Shown: piece by piece, positions 8,303 to 15,669 of the stretch
Layout: each line of letters opens with the position of its first letter
Position numbering within the stretch: position 1 is the first letter of the stretch
DNA from: Neorhizobium sp. NCHU2750
GTDB lineage: Bacteria > Pseudomonadota > Alphaproteobacteria > Rhizobiales > Rhizobiaceae
DNA length: 64,000 nt
Direction of reading: 5' to 3'
Assembly: GCF_003597675.1 (NCBI RefSeq)
Contig: NZ_CP030832.1
Location: forward strand, 136,148 to 200,147
Notes under the pieces: generated by a model
What the model was told of the DNA's origin: nothing
What the model saw: the letters and a program-made list of their open reading frames with translations, nothing else
Database searches by the model: none
Made by a program: the position numbers and the translations under genes

Positions 8303-8530
8303 TTACTTCCTTTCGAGGGAGGCGAGATCAATCGCGACCTGCCGATTGGCGATCATCCCTAGCATAATGTTGTCGGCCAGCTCGACCAGCGCGGCGGCGA
8401 CTTCCTCGGCCTGCCATCCAGCTTTGATCGCTGCTAGGGCGACGTCGGATACACTGTCGGCAAGCGCCTCCTGGCAGCGCAGGAACCGGTCGGGGTCGAA
8501 AGTGTGAGGTGGTGGTTGGATCGGCTTCAT
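8303..8530 (-). CDS. hypothetical protein, 75 aa
   Basis: Helical small protein (MKPIQPPPHTFDPDRFLRCQ, then EALADSVSDVALAAIKAGWQ and ALVELADNIMLGMIANRQ). Its stop lies 4 bp before the YedK start, so it probably leads that operon. The alternation of small hydrophobic residues suggests a helical bundle. Family not recognised. Confidence 0.65.
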   Translation of the reverse strand: MKPIQPPPHTFDPDRFLRCQEALADSVSDVALAAIKAGWQAEEVAAALVELADNIMLGMIANRQVAIDLASLERK

Positions 8531-8656
8531 TTCAATGAGAATGGGTTCGTGCCGGCCGCCGTCAAGGCGCCGCGATCAACGAAATGAAAGAAGAGGCCGA
8601 TCCTTGCGAGCGCGGGGGCACGATGAGCGCTCTCAGAAACTCGTGCCACACGCCTC

Positions 8657-8908
8657 TCAAGGTCTAATGAGCTTGATCAAGAACGTGAATTCCGACAGGC
8701 TGTGATGCTGGTCCGATCCAACTACCGCGACCGACCAGAACTGCCTGTCCTGACCGAAGACGTCGGAAATCTGCACGACCTCGGCATTGTCTTCCGATGA
8801 GCGTCGCGCCCAGTAGTATGACCCCGCTCGCAGGTCCTCATGGTCGATCGCAATCTGGTCTATCACGGTTACCTGTTCTGTCGGATGCCCACACGCATAT
8901 GACCTCAT
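8657..8908 (-). CDS. hypothetical protein, 83 aa
   Basis: Contains IAIDHEDLRAGSYYWARRSS and VVQISDVFGQDRQFWSVAVV, a predicted beta-rich fold similar to small domains found in rhizobial hypothetical proteins that read like a compact SH3-type barrel. No catalytic motif. It stands alone between the yedK group and pagL. Function unknown. Confidence 0.6.
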   Translation of the reverse strand: MRSYACGHPTEQVTVIDQIAIDHEDLRAGSYYWARRSSEDNAEVVQISDVFGQDRQFWSVAVVGSDQHHSLSEFTFLIKLIRP

Positions 8909-8940
8909 TGGTGCTGACGCACGTAATTGAGAGATGAACC

Positions 8941-9489
8941 CTAGAACTTGTAGCCGACTTGCAGTCCGGCGCGTGTCATACCGTTATTCGGTCCGTCGCA
9001 AAGATTGGCGTGAGACGAATGCGAAATCTGGGCGATGACATTCCAGTGCTTGTCGAAGCGGTATCCAACGCCGGCATACTCGTGAAAGAGAAGATGACAG
9101 CCTAGGTCCGGGCCATCGTCGTTGCCGCGCAGCGTTCCGTCGTGCCAGACCCCGCCGAAGCCGGCCTCGGCGAACAGCCGCTCGTTGAAGTTTACTTGCC
9201 AGGAGAGGCCACCAAAGACCTGCGTAGCCCCGGCGGAGGTCCCAATCGATGTACCGACGTTAACGCGAGGCCGGGCGAGCTCCTGCTTCCAGGTGGTCGC
9301 CTGGTCGAACCCGAACGGATCAAAGAATACCGTGACCTCGGGGAAAATTCCATCTTCATGAGAATGGCCGCTTTGGACTGACGCCGATGCGCCGAACCGC
9401 AGCTCGTCGAATAACGTTCCATTGGCGAATGCTGCTTCGGTAGAAACCGCTATCGCGGCGACCATTACGACCGCGCGAAACCTGTTCAT
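8941..9489 (-). CDS. pagL: PagL-like lipid A 3-O-deacylase (acyloxyacyl hydrolase)
   Basis: 182 aa with a signal peptide (residues 1-22, ending AAFA) and an outer-membrane beta-barrel pattern. The C-terminal catalytic block is WNVIAQISHSSHANLCDGP, with the His-x-Ser pair of PagL. It is followed by NNGMTRAGLQVGYKF, ending in the aromatic residue typical of barrel proteins. LFAEAGFGGVWHDG and CHLLFHEYAGVGYRF are further family landmarks. It would remove the 3-linked acyl chain of lipid A in the outer membrane. A GAGGAAGAG ribosome site precedes the ATG. Plasmid-borne envelope remodelling could alter host immune recognition (inference). Confidence 0.85.
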   Translation of the reverse strand: MNRFRAVVMVAAIAVSTEAAFANGTLFDELRFGASASVQSGHSHEDGIFPEVTVFFDPFGFDQATTWKQELARPRVNVGTSIGTSAGATQVFGGLSWQVNFNERLFAEAGFGGVWHDGTLRGNDDGPDLGCHLLFHEYAGVGYRFDKHWNVIAQISHSSHANLCDGPNNGMTRAGLQVGYKF

Positions 9490-9588
9490 GCTCTTCCTCT
9501 CGAAAAAACTGAACGAAACGTAAATGGAGATGGTTACGATAGAATTAACGGAGGTCGCCGTCTCCAGCAGCCTCCGAAGCAGGAGCTG

Positions 9589-9816
9589 TCAAAACGGCCC
9601 ATTTGAACCGCTCACGGTGGCGTTCGCCAGTTCTTCCAGGCTGTACCTTTTTGCGATGCGCTCTTTGAGTTGGCTGTCAATGGGAGTGCTTGTGCCGTTT
9701 GACGGCTTTTCGATGTTGATCTGACCCATACTGAACTCCGAGATGCGGCGAGAAATCTGCGCGACGAGGCCGGGTTCCAAATACGGGTCATTCCGAGGAG
9801 GAATTCGAAGCGGCAA
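9589..9816 (-). CDS. hypothetical protein, 75 aa
   Basis: Contains LVAQISRRISEFSMGQINIE and DSQLKERIAKRYSLEELANA, ending SGSNGPF. Soluble and mildly basic. It overlaps the next upstream gene's 3' end by 29 bp in another frame. Real coding is plausible but not certain, and no family is recognised. Confidence 0.45.
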   Translation of the reverse strand: MPLRIPPRNDPYLEPGLVAQISRRISEFSMGQINIEKPSNGTSTPIDSQLKERIAKRYSLEELANATVSGSNGPF

Positions 9817-9958
9817 GCCTCATCTTTCGGAGCCGGTCGCTTTTCTGCTCGCGAAGGCGCCGCTCTTCTTCCGCGGCCTCGACGGCCACCTTGTTCGTGT
9901 GTTCGAAAGCTGCCGCGCGTTCCTGCACGGTCAGGGTTCTTCTAATCCTGCTCACCAT
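9788..9958 (-). CDS. small basic coiled-coil protein, 56 aa
   Basis: Starts MVSRIRRTLTVQERAAAFEH and is strongly helical and charged through AVEAAEEERRLREQKSDRLR. The start at 9958 was chosen because AAGGA lies 8 bp upstream; a start 27 bp earlier is possible. Similar short Arg/Glu-rich proteins are frequent on rhizobial replicons. Function unknown. Confidence 0.55.
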   Translation of the reverse strand: MVSRIRRTLTVQERAAAFEHTNKVAVEAAEEERRLREQKSDRLRKMRLAASNSSSE

Positions 9959-10237
9959 GACCATCATCCTTGAGAGTTTCCTCATATGTGGGGAGATTGC
10001 GAAGCAGCTTCAACAGATTGAGAGGCAACATCCAGTGGTGTACGCGCCGTCGACGATCCTTGCTGTCCGACCACAGAACCCAAGCAGTAAGTGAACCGTC
10101 GATCCGATCCTGTTAACTAATGGCATCCGTCTCCTTACAAGCGGCGAGTAGCTTCATCAGGCCCTGATAGGAATTCAGTTTCCCACTCCTCCTCAAGAAA
10201 GGAATTCCATTAACATCTCCGCCGGGTGCCCCAGAGT

Positions 10238-10446
10238 TCATGCCGGAGATACTGCAGAGAGGCCTTCGACTAGGGTCTGCGCACGCTATAAGCAGATCAG
10301 CGGACCTTCGGCGACGGTGGCTCGAGGCTGCCTCTCTTTGAGATTGATCACCAGGTTGCTTTCCGGCGGGTTATGACAGCGAAATGGTCGTTCGGGCTGT
10401 ATATCGCTATTCGGTAGCCCTTGTAATCATGCACGATGCTGGGCAT
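10238..10446 (-). pseudogene. small conserved protein, frameshift plus nonsense
   Basis: Begins MPSIVHDYKGYRIAIYSPND and HFAVIT. The frame is lost after ACC; restoring one C continues PPESNLVINLKERQPRATVA, then EGPLICL. An in-frame TAG follows, then RAQTLVEGLSA to a stop near 10238. The body resembles short rhizobial proteins of about 65-70 residues that I have seen as hypotheticals. One deletion and one stop in 69 codons point to true decay rather than a single error. Confidence 0.65.
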
Positions 10447-10801
10447 GTCCGACTTCCTTCGCGACGGGCGACAATCCGCGACGCCCAGATCGAGCTCGAG
10501 CTACACCGAATCCTGCGAGCTGCGGAAGAGGCGACGACCGCACCATCGCCTCGTTCACCCACACCTTTTCGCCGACATCTTCGCCACGGCGGATCGCTGC
10601 CGCCGCCAGGTCACGATAGTACCCGACGTAGCGCACAAGCCTGCGAAGGGACTTCTCGGGCGGTGGCGCGGTTGCTCTCATCGCCTCGCAGGTGACTATC
10701 ACCTGGTAGACGGTCGACCCGTCCGTGATGGCGAATTGGCCGTTTTCGAAGTAGATGAAGGGTTCCGGCTGGCAGATTTCGAACTCTCTCGGGTCGTCCA
10801 T
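10427..10801 (-). CDS. hypothetical protein, possible DUF1488-like
   Basis: The first 85 residues look genuine: FEICQPEPFIYFENGQFAIT, then DGSTVYQVIVTCEAMRATAP and VRYVGYYRDLAAAAIRRGED. This is a short beta region followed by helices, loosely like DUF1488. The last 35 residues (FGVARARSGRRGLSPVAKEV) look random, so the C-terminus may also be altered. Its ATG overlaps the stop of the downstream-oriented Ku gene by 1 bp, so it sits at the 3' end of the Ku operon. Confidence 0.5.
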   Translation of the reverse strand: MDDPREFEICQPEPFIYFENGQFAITDGSTVYQVIVTCEAMRATAPPPEKSLRRLVRYVGYYRDLAAAAIRRGEDVGEKVWVNEAMVRSSPLPQLAGFGVARARSGRRGLSPVAKEVGHAQHRA

Positions 10802-11610
10802 CAGCTCGCCTTCTTCTTTCTCTGGTCCTGTTCGAGGCTCTTCCTAAGCACGTCCATGATGTTCACGACGTTGGACGGAGCGGCCTCGCCTTTCTTCGCC
10901 TTCGTCTTCCTTGCAGGCTTCAGCGACCCCTTCTTCTCGTCGATGAGCGCCAGCAGCGCATCCTGAATCGGATCGCTGACCATCGTCGGCGACCAGGTCT
11001 TCGTCTTCTGCTTGATGAGCTTCCGCAATAAGGGCAGGGCTTCGTCGTCCGCTTCGTCGTCGATGTCCTCGAAGTACTCTGCCTCGGGCCGAACCTCGTC
11101 GCCGAACCGCAGGGTCCAGAGCACGATCCCGTTGTCCCGTGGCTCGAGGACCACGGCGCGTTCGCGACGGCCGACGACCAGCTTGGAGATGCCGACGACA
11201 TCAGACGCCTTCATCGCCTCCCGGATGACGCTGAACGCCTCGTCACCGACTTTGTCGCCGGGCGCCAGGTAGTGCGGCTTCTCAAGGTAGATCCATGGGA
11301 TGCTGTCGGCCGGCACGAAGCGGGAGATGTCGATCGTCTTGACGGTGTCGAGCGCGACGGCGTCGATCTCGTCCTCGCTCAGGACCACGTATTCGTTCTC
11401 GCCGCGTGCGTATCCTTTGCCCTGCTTGTCGTCACGGACCGGCTTCCCCGTGACGGAGTCCACGTATTGGGACATGACCCGGTTGCCGGTCTTCTCGTTG
11501 ATGGTGTGGAACCTGACCTTCTCGGATTCCGAAGTGGCCGGCATCATCTCGACGGGACAAGTGACGAGCGACAATTTGAGGTAGCCTTTCCAATATGGAC
11601 GGATTGCCAT
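10801..11610 (-). CDS. ku: Ku protein, second copy (non-homologous end joining)
   Basis: 269 aa, a bacterial Ku homodimer subunit that binds DNA ends and recruits LigD. The beta-barrel core begins MAIRPYWKGYLKLSLVTCPV. Family blocks include RFHTINEKTGNRVMSQYVDS, EYVVLSEDEIDAV and SIPWIYLEKPHYLAPGDKVG. The C-terminal tail is Lys-rich (ARKTKAKKGEAAPSNVVNIM). I chose the ATG at 11610 because GAGGAG lies 6 bp upstream; a GTG at 11625 overlaps the first Ku gene's stop. It forms an operon with the first Ku copy. No LigD is in the window, so the ligase must be encoded elsewhere. Confidence 0.93.
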   Translation of the reverse strand: MAIRPYWKGYLKLSLVTCPVEMMPATSESEKVRFHTINEKTGNRVMSQYVDSVTGKPVRDDKQGKGYARGENEYVVLSEDEIDAVALDTVKTIDISRFVPADSIPWIYLEKPHYLAPGDKVGDEAFSVIREAMKASDVVGISKLVVGRRERAVVLEPRDNGIVLWTLRFGDEVRPEAEYFEDIDDEADDEALPLLRKLIKQKTKTWSPTMVSDPIQDALLALIDEKKGSLKPARKTKAKKGEAAPSNVVNIMDVLRKSLEQDQRKKKAS

Positions 11611-11621
11611 CGTCGTTCTCC

Positions 11622-12527
11622 TCACCCGGCCTTGCGCTGCGGGGCGGCCTTTGAACTGGCGGACTTCTGGCCCGCCCCGCGCGCGGCGCGCTGCCGACCC
11701 ACACCTTTGTTGGCATTGGCAGCAGTGCGGTTTGGTTTGTCGTCCGACTTCGTCGAGAGGCCGGCACTCTCTCGAAGGGCGGCAAGCAGATCGTTCGGCC
11801 GCGATACCTCGACCTTCTTCCGCTTTGGCAGGGACTTGCCATCGACCTTCGCTTTGACCAGCGCGGCCAGCGCCTGTTCGTAGCGGTCGTCGAAGGTTGC
11901 CGGATCGAACTCTCCGATCTTGGTGGAGATGATGTGCTTGGCGAGATCGAGCATCTCGTGTTCGATCTTGATCTTCGGCAGGCTCTCGAAGGCCTTCTTC
12001 GATGACCGAACCTCATAGTCGTATTGTAGCGTCGTGGCGATCAGCCCCTTGCCATGCGGCCGTATGAGCACGGTACGCATTCGCCGGAACAGGACCGTCC
12101 GTGCGATGGCAGCAACCTTGTCGCCCTTCATGCCGTCACGCAGCAGGGCGAACGCATCGCTGGAGGTCTTGTCCGGAGTGAGGTAGTAGGGTTTGTCAAA
12201 GTAGACGTCGTCGACGGTGCCGCACGGTATAAAGGCTTCGATCTCGAGCGTCTTGTTACTCTCGGGGACGGTCGCCGCGATCTCCTCAGGATCGATCAAG
12301 AGATAGCTGCCGTTCTCCAGCTCGAAGCCCTTCACCTGATCTTCCTTCGGCACCGGAGCCTCAGTCTCGGAATCTACGAAGACCCGGTTCACGCGGTTGC
12401 CGGTCGCGGTGTTGATGGTGTTGAAGGCGATCCGGTCCGACGTCGATGCCGCGGTATAAAGCGCGACGCCGCAGCTCACTTCGCCGACCTTCAGGAACCC
12501 TTTCCACTGCGCTCGATGCCCTGCCAT
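11622..12527 (-). CDS. ku: Ku protein, first copy (non-homologous end joining)
   Basis: 301 aa. Core blocks: MAGHRAQWKGFLKVGEVSCG, AFNTINTATGNRVNRVFVDS, GSYLLIDPEEIAA, DVYFDKPYYLTPDK and LDLAKHIISTKIGEFDPATF. The C-terminal 60 residues form a basic, alanine-rich tail (GVGRQRAARGAGQKSASSKA) like those that aid DNA sliding in other bacterial Ku proteins. Sinorhizobium carries similar paired, divergent Ku paralogues, and the two may heterodimerise (inference). A 27-bp dyad lies about 50 bp upstream and may be an operator. Confidence 0.93.
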   Translation of the reverse strand: MAGHRAQWKGFLKVGEVSCGVALYTAASTSDRIAFNTINTATGNRVNRVFVDSETEAPVPKEDQVKGFELENGSYLLIDPEEIAATVPESNKTLEIEAFIPCGTVDDVYFDKPYYLTPDKTSSDAFALLRDGMKGDKVAAIARTVLFRRMRTVLIRPHGKGLIATTLQYDYEVRSSKKAFESLPKIKIEHEMLDLAKHIISTKIGEFDPATFDDRYEQALAALVKAKVDGKSLPKRKKVEVSRPNDLLAALRESAGLSTKSDDKPNRTAANANKGVGRQRAARGAGQKSASSKAAPQRKAG

Positions 12528-12575
12528 ACGCTTTACTCCGAATCACCTGGATGGCGACTCAAAGGTGCGACGAGC

Positions 12576-12602
12576 TGATTCGTTCCGAGTCGAAACGAAT
12601 CA
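12576..12602. promoter_or_regulatory. 27-bp dyad upstream of the Ku operon
   Basis: Perfect 9-bp arms TGATTCGTT and AACGAATCA are separated by 9 bp, centred about 60 bp before the first Ku start codon. This is a plausible operator or promoter-overlapping binding site; the protein is unknown. Confidence 0.5.
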
Positions 12603-13241
12603 AATTTCAATAGCTTAGGAATCGGCGTTCAGAGTTTGATTCAAAGTCACACATGTCGCCCTCCGCCATCGGACGACCATTCAGCTTCTCCATCGTTCTG
12701 ATCTGACATGACGACATTCTTCGTCGCTGCATCTGCAAATCAGGAAGGATCCGCCCTTCTCAACTGGGGACCGGACGTCCCGTGACGCAGCCGTCCAATC
12801 TGTCTGACGAAGGTAATGTCTTGCGATCAGCAATGGCACTGTTAAGCGTCGACCTGACGGCTGGCTGTCAAGCCGAAATCATCCCGCCCGACCGCGAAAG
12901 CGCCGTTATGGATTCTAAAACATGCCTCTGCCGCGAGCAGCTTCGGCCAATGTCTTGCATGGGCGAGGACGGAGGCGGTTTTTGCGAGAAGTGCCTCTCC
13001 CTGCAACATAGTCGTCCGAGCGAGAGCATCAGCCGTCGAGGCTGCCGAAGCCGTTTTCCGCTACTGGCAAGCCGGTCAAATCTTGCCTGGAAAAAAGACG
13101 CCGGGAAGCGATGAGTACACTCAGTAGGGAGACCCAGCTGCGTGAACCACAAAAGCACCAACAAATTCAGAGGACACTGCACGTGAAAGTTCCATAAGGT
13201 ATCTTATGCGATTTCGCTATGTAAGGGGGCACATTCTATTT
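12603..13241. other. intergenic region without a recognisable gene
   Basis: About 640 bp between the Ku dyad and the IS30-family element. Short open stretches exist on both strands, but none has a plausible composition, ribosome site or recognisable sequence. One stretch near 13030-13115 (RYWQAGQILPGKKTPGSDEY) looks protein-like but is too short to assign and may be a remnant. Confidence 0.6.
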
Positions 13242-14329
13242 CCAAGTGCGACATGCCAATAATTTCAATGGCTTCACTTTGGAGACTTTGGCATGTCCCG
13301 ATGCTACACGCAGATCACCCTCGCCGATCGCCGACGCCTGCATCACCTGGTGGCGGCAAAGGTTCCGGTCAACGAGATGGCGCGGCAGCTTGGCCGTCAT
13401 CGCTCGACCATTTACCGCGAGATCAAACGCAACACGTTTCGGGATCGTGAACTGCCGGACTACGACGGCTACTACAGCACCGTTGCGCACGACATCTCCA
13501 GGGGCCGTCGGCGCCGGCTGAGGAAACTGCGGCGCTATCTGGCTTTGCGCACCGAGATCATCAACCAGTTGAAAGCTCGCTGGTCCCCGGAACAGATTGC
13601 CGGACGTCTGCAGTCGGACGGCCTCAGTCGTGTCCGCGTGTGCAAGGAGACAATCTACCGCTTCATCTACAGCAGGGAAGATTACGAGCTTGGTCTCCAT
13701 CAGTATCTGCCTGAGGCGCGCCTCAAACGCCGTCCAATGCGTTCCAGGAAGCCGCGCGACGGTGCGTTTCCCGCCGCCCACCGGATATCCCAAAGGCCTG
13801 ATTTCGTTGGAGATAGATCGCAGTTCGGGCATTGGGAGGGAGACTTGCTCATCTTCGAGCGCCCACTCGGCCATGCCAATGTCACCACGCTCTTGGAGCG
13901 CAAGAGCCGCTACACCGTTCTCATCAAGAATCCGAGCCGCCACTCACGCCCGATCATGGACAAGATCATCAGAACGTTTTCGCCTTTGCCGGCTTTTGCG
14001 CGTCAGAGCTTCACGTTTGATCGCGGTACGGAGTTTGCCGGGTTCAGGGCTTTGGAGGAAGGGATCGGCGCGCGTAGCTGGTTTTGCGACCCGAGTGCGC
14101 CGTGGCAGAAGGGCGCCGTGGAAAACGCAAACAAGCGCATCCGCCGCTTCATGCCCGGCACAACGGATCTGGCAGCTGTGTCACAACGCGACCTGATCCA
14201 ACTCGCACGTTATCTGAACGACCAACCCCGCAAATGCCTCGGCTACAAGACCCCAGCCGAGATGTTCCTGGCGCATTTGCAGGATGAGGCGTGATCCCCT
14301 ACCCTGCAAAACGGACATGATGCACTTGG
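13242..14329 (+). mobile_element. IS30-family insertion sequence (about 1.09 kb)
   Basis: A single intact transposase gene is flanked by imperfect inverted repeats: CCAAGTGCGACATG at 13242-13255 and the reverse complement of CATGATGCACTTGG at 14316-14329 (12 of 14 matching). No clear target duplication is visible. Confidence 0.88.
13293..14294 (+). CDS. IS30-family transposase
   Basis: 333 aa. An N-terminal helix-turn-helix (ITLADRRRLHHLVAAKVPVN, EMARQLGRHRSTIYREIKRN) is followed by RWSPEQIAGRL, a typical IS30 block. The DDE core comes next: HWEGDLLIFERPLGHANVTT (first D), FTFDRGTEFAGFRALEEGIG (second D) and APWQKGAVENANKRIRRFMP (E). The C-terminal LNDQPRKCLGYKTPAEMF is the usual IS30 signature. 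The gene appears complete and potentially active. It lies between the Ku and ATPase regions and interrupts no recognisable gene. Confidence 0.95.
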   Translation: MSRCYTQITLADRRRLHHLVAAKVPVNEMARQLGRHRSTIYREIKRNTFRDRELPDYDGYYSTVAHDISRGRRRRLRKLRRYLALRTEIINQLKARWSPEQIAGRLQSDGLSRVRVCKETIYRFIYSREDYELGLHQYLPEARLKRRPMRSRKPRDGAFPAAHRISQRPDFVGDRSQFGHWEGDLLIFERPLGHANVTTLLERKSRYTVLIKNPSRHSRPIMDKIIRTFSPLPAFARQSFTFDRGTEFAGFRALEEGIGARSWFCDPSAPWQKGAVENANKRIRRFMPGTTDLAAVSQRDLIQLARYLNDQPRKCLGYKTPAEMFLAHLQDEA

Positions 14330-14342
14330 GTTAGCTTCTCCA

Positions 14343-14603
14343 TTATTCATCCGTTGGCTCATCCGATGAGGCCGTCCGGGCTCTGCCAATACGGCTCTTC
14401 CAGCTTCCACGCCGTTCGGCGGCCTGGAGTGCCAACAGATCCAGATATCGCTCGCGCACCTCCTTGAACTCGATCTGACCTTGGACCCACTCGTCCAGCA
14501 AAGCGACGAAGGCCGGATCCTGATCGATCGGTGCGCCGCGGGCTGCTGCGCGATCGATGGCGCGCTCTGCGATTGCTTTTCGGGTCTCGGGATCAGTGGC
14601 CAT
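14343..14603 (-). CDS. small helical protein, VbhA-antitoxin-like (uncertain)
   Basis: 86 aa beginning MATDPETRKAIAERAIDRAA, with DPAFVALLDEWVQGQIEFKE and VRERYLDLLALQAAERRG. The pattern of an acidic helix followed by a Gly-containing turn and a second helix resembles VbhA-type antitoxins and other small helical plasmid proteins. No partner toxin of the Fic type is adjacent, so this is only a resemblance. The start at 14603 has GAGGT four bases upstream; an ATG 15 bp earlier is possible. Confidence 0.6.
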   Translation of the reverse strand: MATDPETRKAIAERAIDRAAARGAPIDQDPAFVALLDEWVQGQIEFKEVRERYLDLLALQAAERRGSWKSRIGRARTASSDEPTDE

Positions 14604-14773
14604 ATGGACCTCGAACATGTTTGAGCGTGGGCCGAGACATGTACCAGCCACCGAAGCGGGCCGCGACTTGAAATTCGGCCTCGTCAACAATATCTGAGGA
14701 TCACTTCCCGATGAAACGATGTCCTGCTCGCGGCAGTTGCCGCGGCGTTCGACATTGTGCCGGGATAAAGAGA

Positions 14774-14807
14774 AAGGCGCTCCCCGCTCGGGTTGAGCGC
14801 CTTTTTT
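14774..14807 (+). terminator. strong Rho-independent terminator
   Basis: Stem AAGGCGCTC/GAGCGCCTT with a 12-nt loop, followed by a T6 run on the plus strand. No plus-strand protein gene ends here, so it may terminate a small RNA that starts within the preceding 150 bp. Confidence 0.75.
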
Positions 14808-14897
14808 ATATCGATGAAGACGGCAAGACGGATGCGGTAGCTTGACCGTAGCAGCAACGCGGATGAGATCGACGTCAGAAAAACACAGCGGGAACAT

Positions 14898-15215
14898 ATG
14901 CCATTCTATCTTGTAACGCAGACATTGCTGGTCGAAGCCGAAAACGAACAGGAAGCCGGCGAGAGGGCAACTGCACGGATCCGCTCCGGAGAGAAGATCA
15001 CCGTTTCCGTCAAAGCCGACGAAGCAACCATAACGCATATCACTGTCGCCGCGACGGTTGATTCAGGGCCTGCGGTCTTGCCTGTGACTACGGAAGTCAG
15101 TGATCAGTCACTGGCCGTTGAGCCCGAAATTCTCATTGCCAGTCCAGCTGACAGGAAACATATCTTGAAGCGTATGGTAGCCGATGCACTGTCGCTGGTG
15201 AGGCCGAGAATCTAG
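14898..15215 (+). CDS. conserved hypothetical protein, 105 aa
   Basis: Starts MPFYLVTQTLLVEAENEQEA and GERATARIRSGEKITVSVKA, a beta-alpha-beta pattern. It is followed by ATITHITVAATVDSG and a C-terminal helical part (PADRKHILKRMVADALSL). Small proteins with this start occur on several rhizobial replicons (from memory, not checked). A GGGAACAT stretch precedes the ATG. Function unknown. Confidence 0.7.
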   Translation: MPFYLVTQTLLVEAENEQEAGERATARIRSGEKITVSVKADEATITHITVAATVDSGPAVLPVTTEVSDQSLAVEPEILIASPADRKHILKRMVADALSLVRPRI

Positions 15216-15221
15216 AAGGCA

Positions 15222-15606
15222 TCATTCGATGGCCCCACTCTGTTCTGATTTGTTTTTATGGGAGGTGTTGCGTCCAATCTCAGGATTGTCGTGGGCCTCG
15301 CGCTGCGACAGGTTCAGCATCGGATCGATCCGGTAGGGTGCCGCATCGATAATCTCTATCTCCAGGGCCGGGATGCTGGACTGAAGTGGACTATTTGCTG
15401 CCTCTCGTGCGCCGGATGATGGGCGTCGATTGTACAGGGATCGATACCAAGGCTTCGCACTTGTCGCAGACCGCAGCCAGGATCCCTCTGACCATACCGG
15501 TTCCGTCATCGAATGGCACATCGCGATAGGCTAAGGTCGTGGAAACGAGCGTGCCACAGTGCGGGCAGATCGCCTTGCTCGTGTCGCCGGGTTGATAAAG
15601 CTTCAT
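15222..15606 (-). pseudogene. zinc-ribbon protein, frameshifted and C-terminally truncated
   Basis: Starts MKLYQPGDTSKAICPHCGTL and continues DDGTGMVRGILAAVCDKCEA, a two-knuckle zinc ribbon (CPHC...CDKC), then IPVQSTPIIRR. The intact frame stops after 71 residues. Dropping one base near 15405 continues with AREAANSPLQSSIPALEIEI and IDAAPYRIDP, which matches the C-terminal half of this rhizobial family as I remember it. The very end (HDNPEIGRNTSHKNK) looks altered. The N-terminal ribbon could still be made; the full protein cannot. Start at 15606 chosen because GAGG lies 6 bp upstream. Confidence 0.65.
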
Positions 15607-15669
15607 GGGTTGCCTCATTCATGCACGTCGACTCTGACGCCGGTCGGACCTCGCCTTATGGATAGATGA

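Noticed and set aside
12782..13114. 110-codon plus-strand frame between Ku and the IS30-family element
   Set aside because: No ribosome site, irregular composition, no recognisable sequence.
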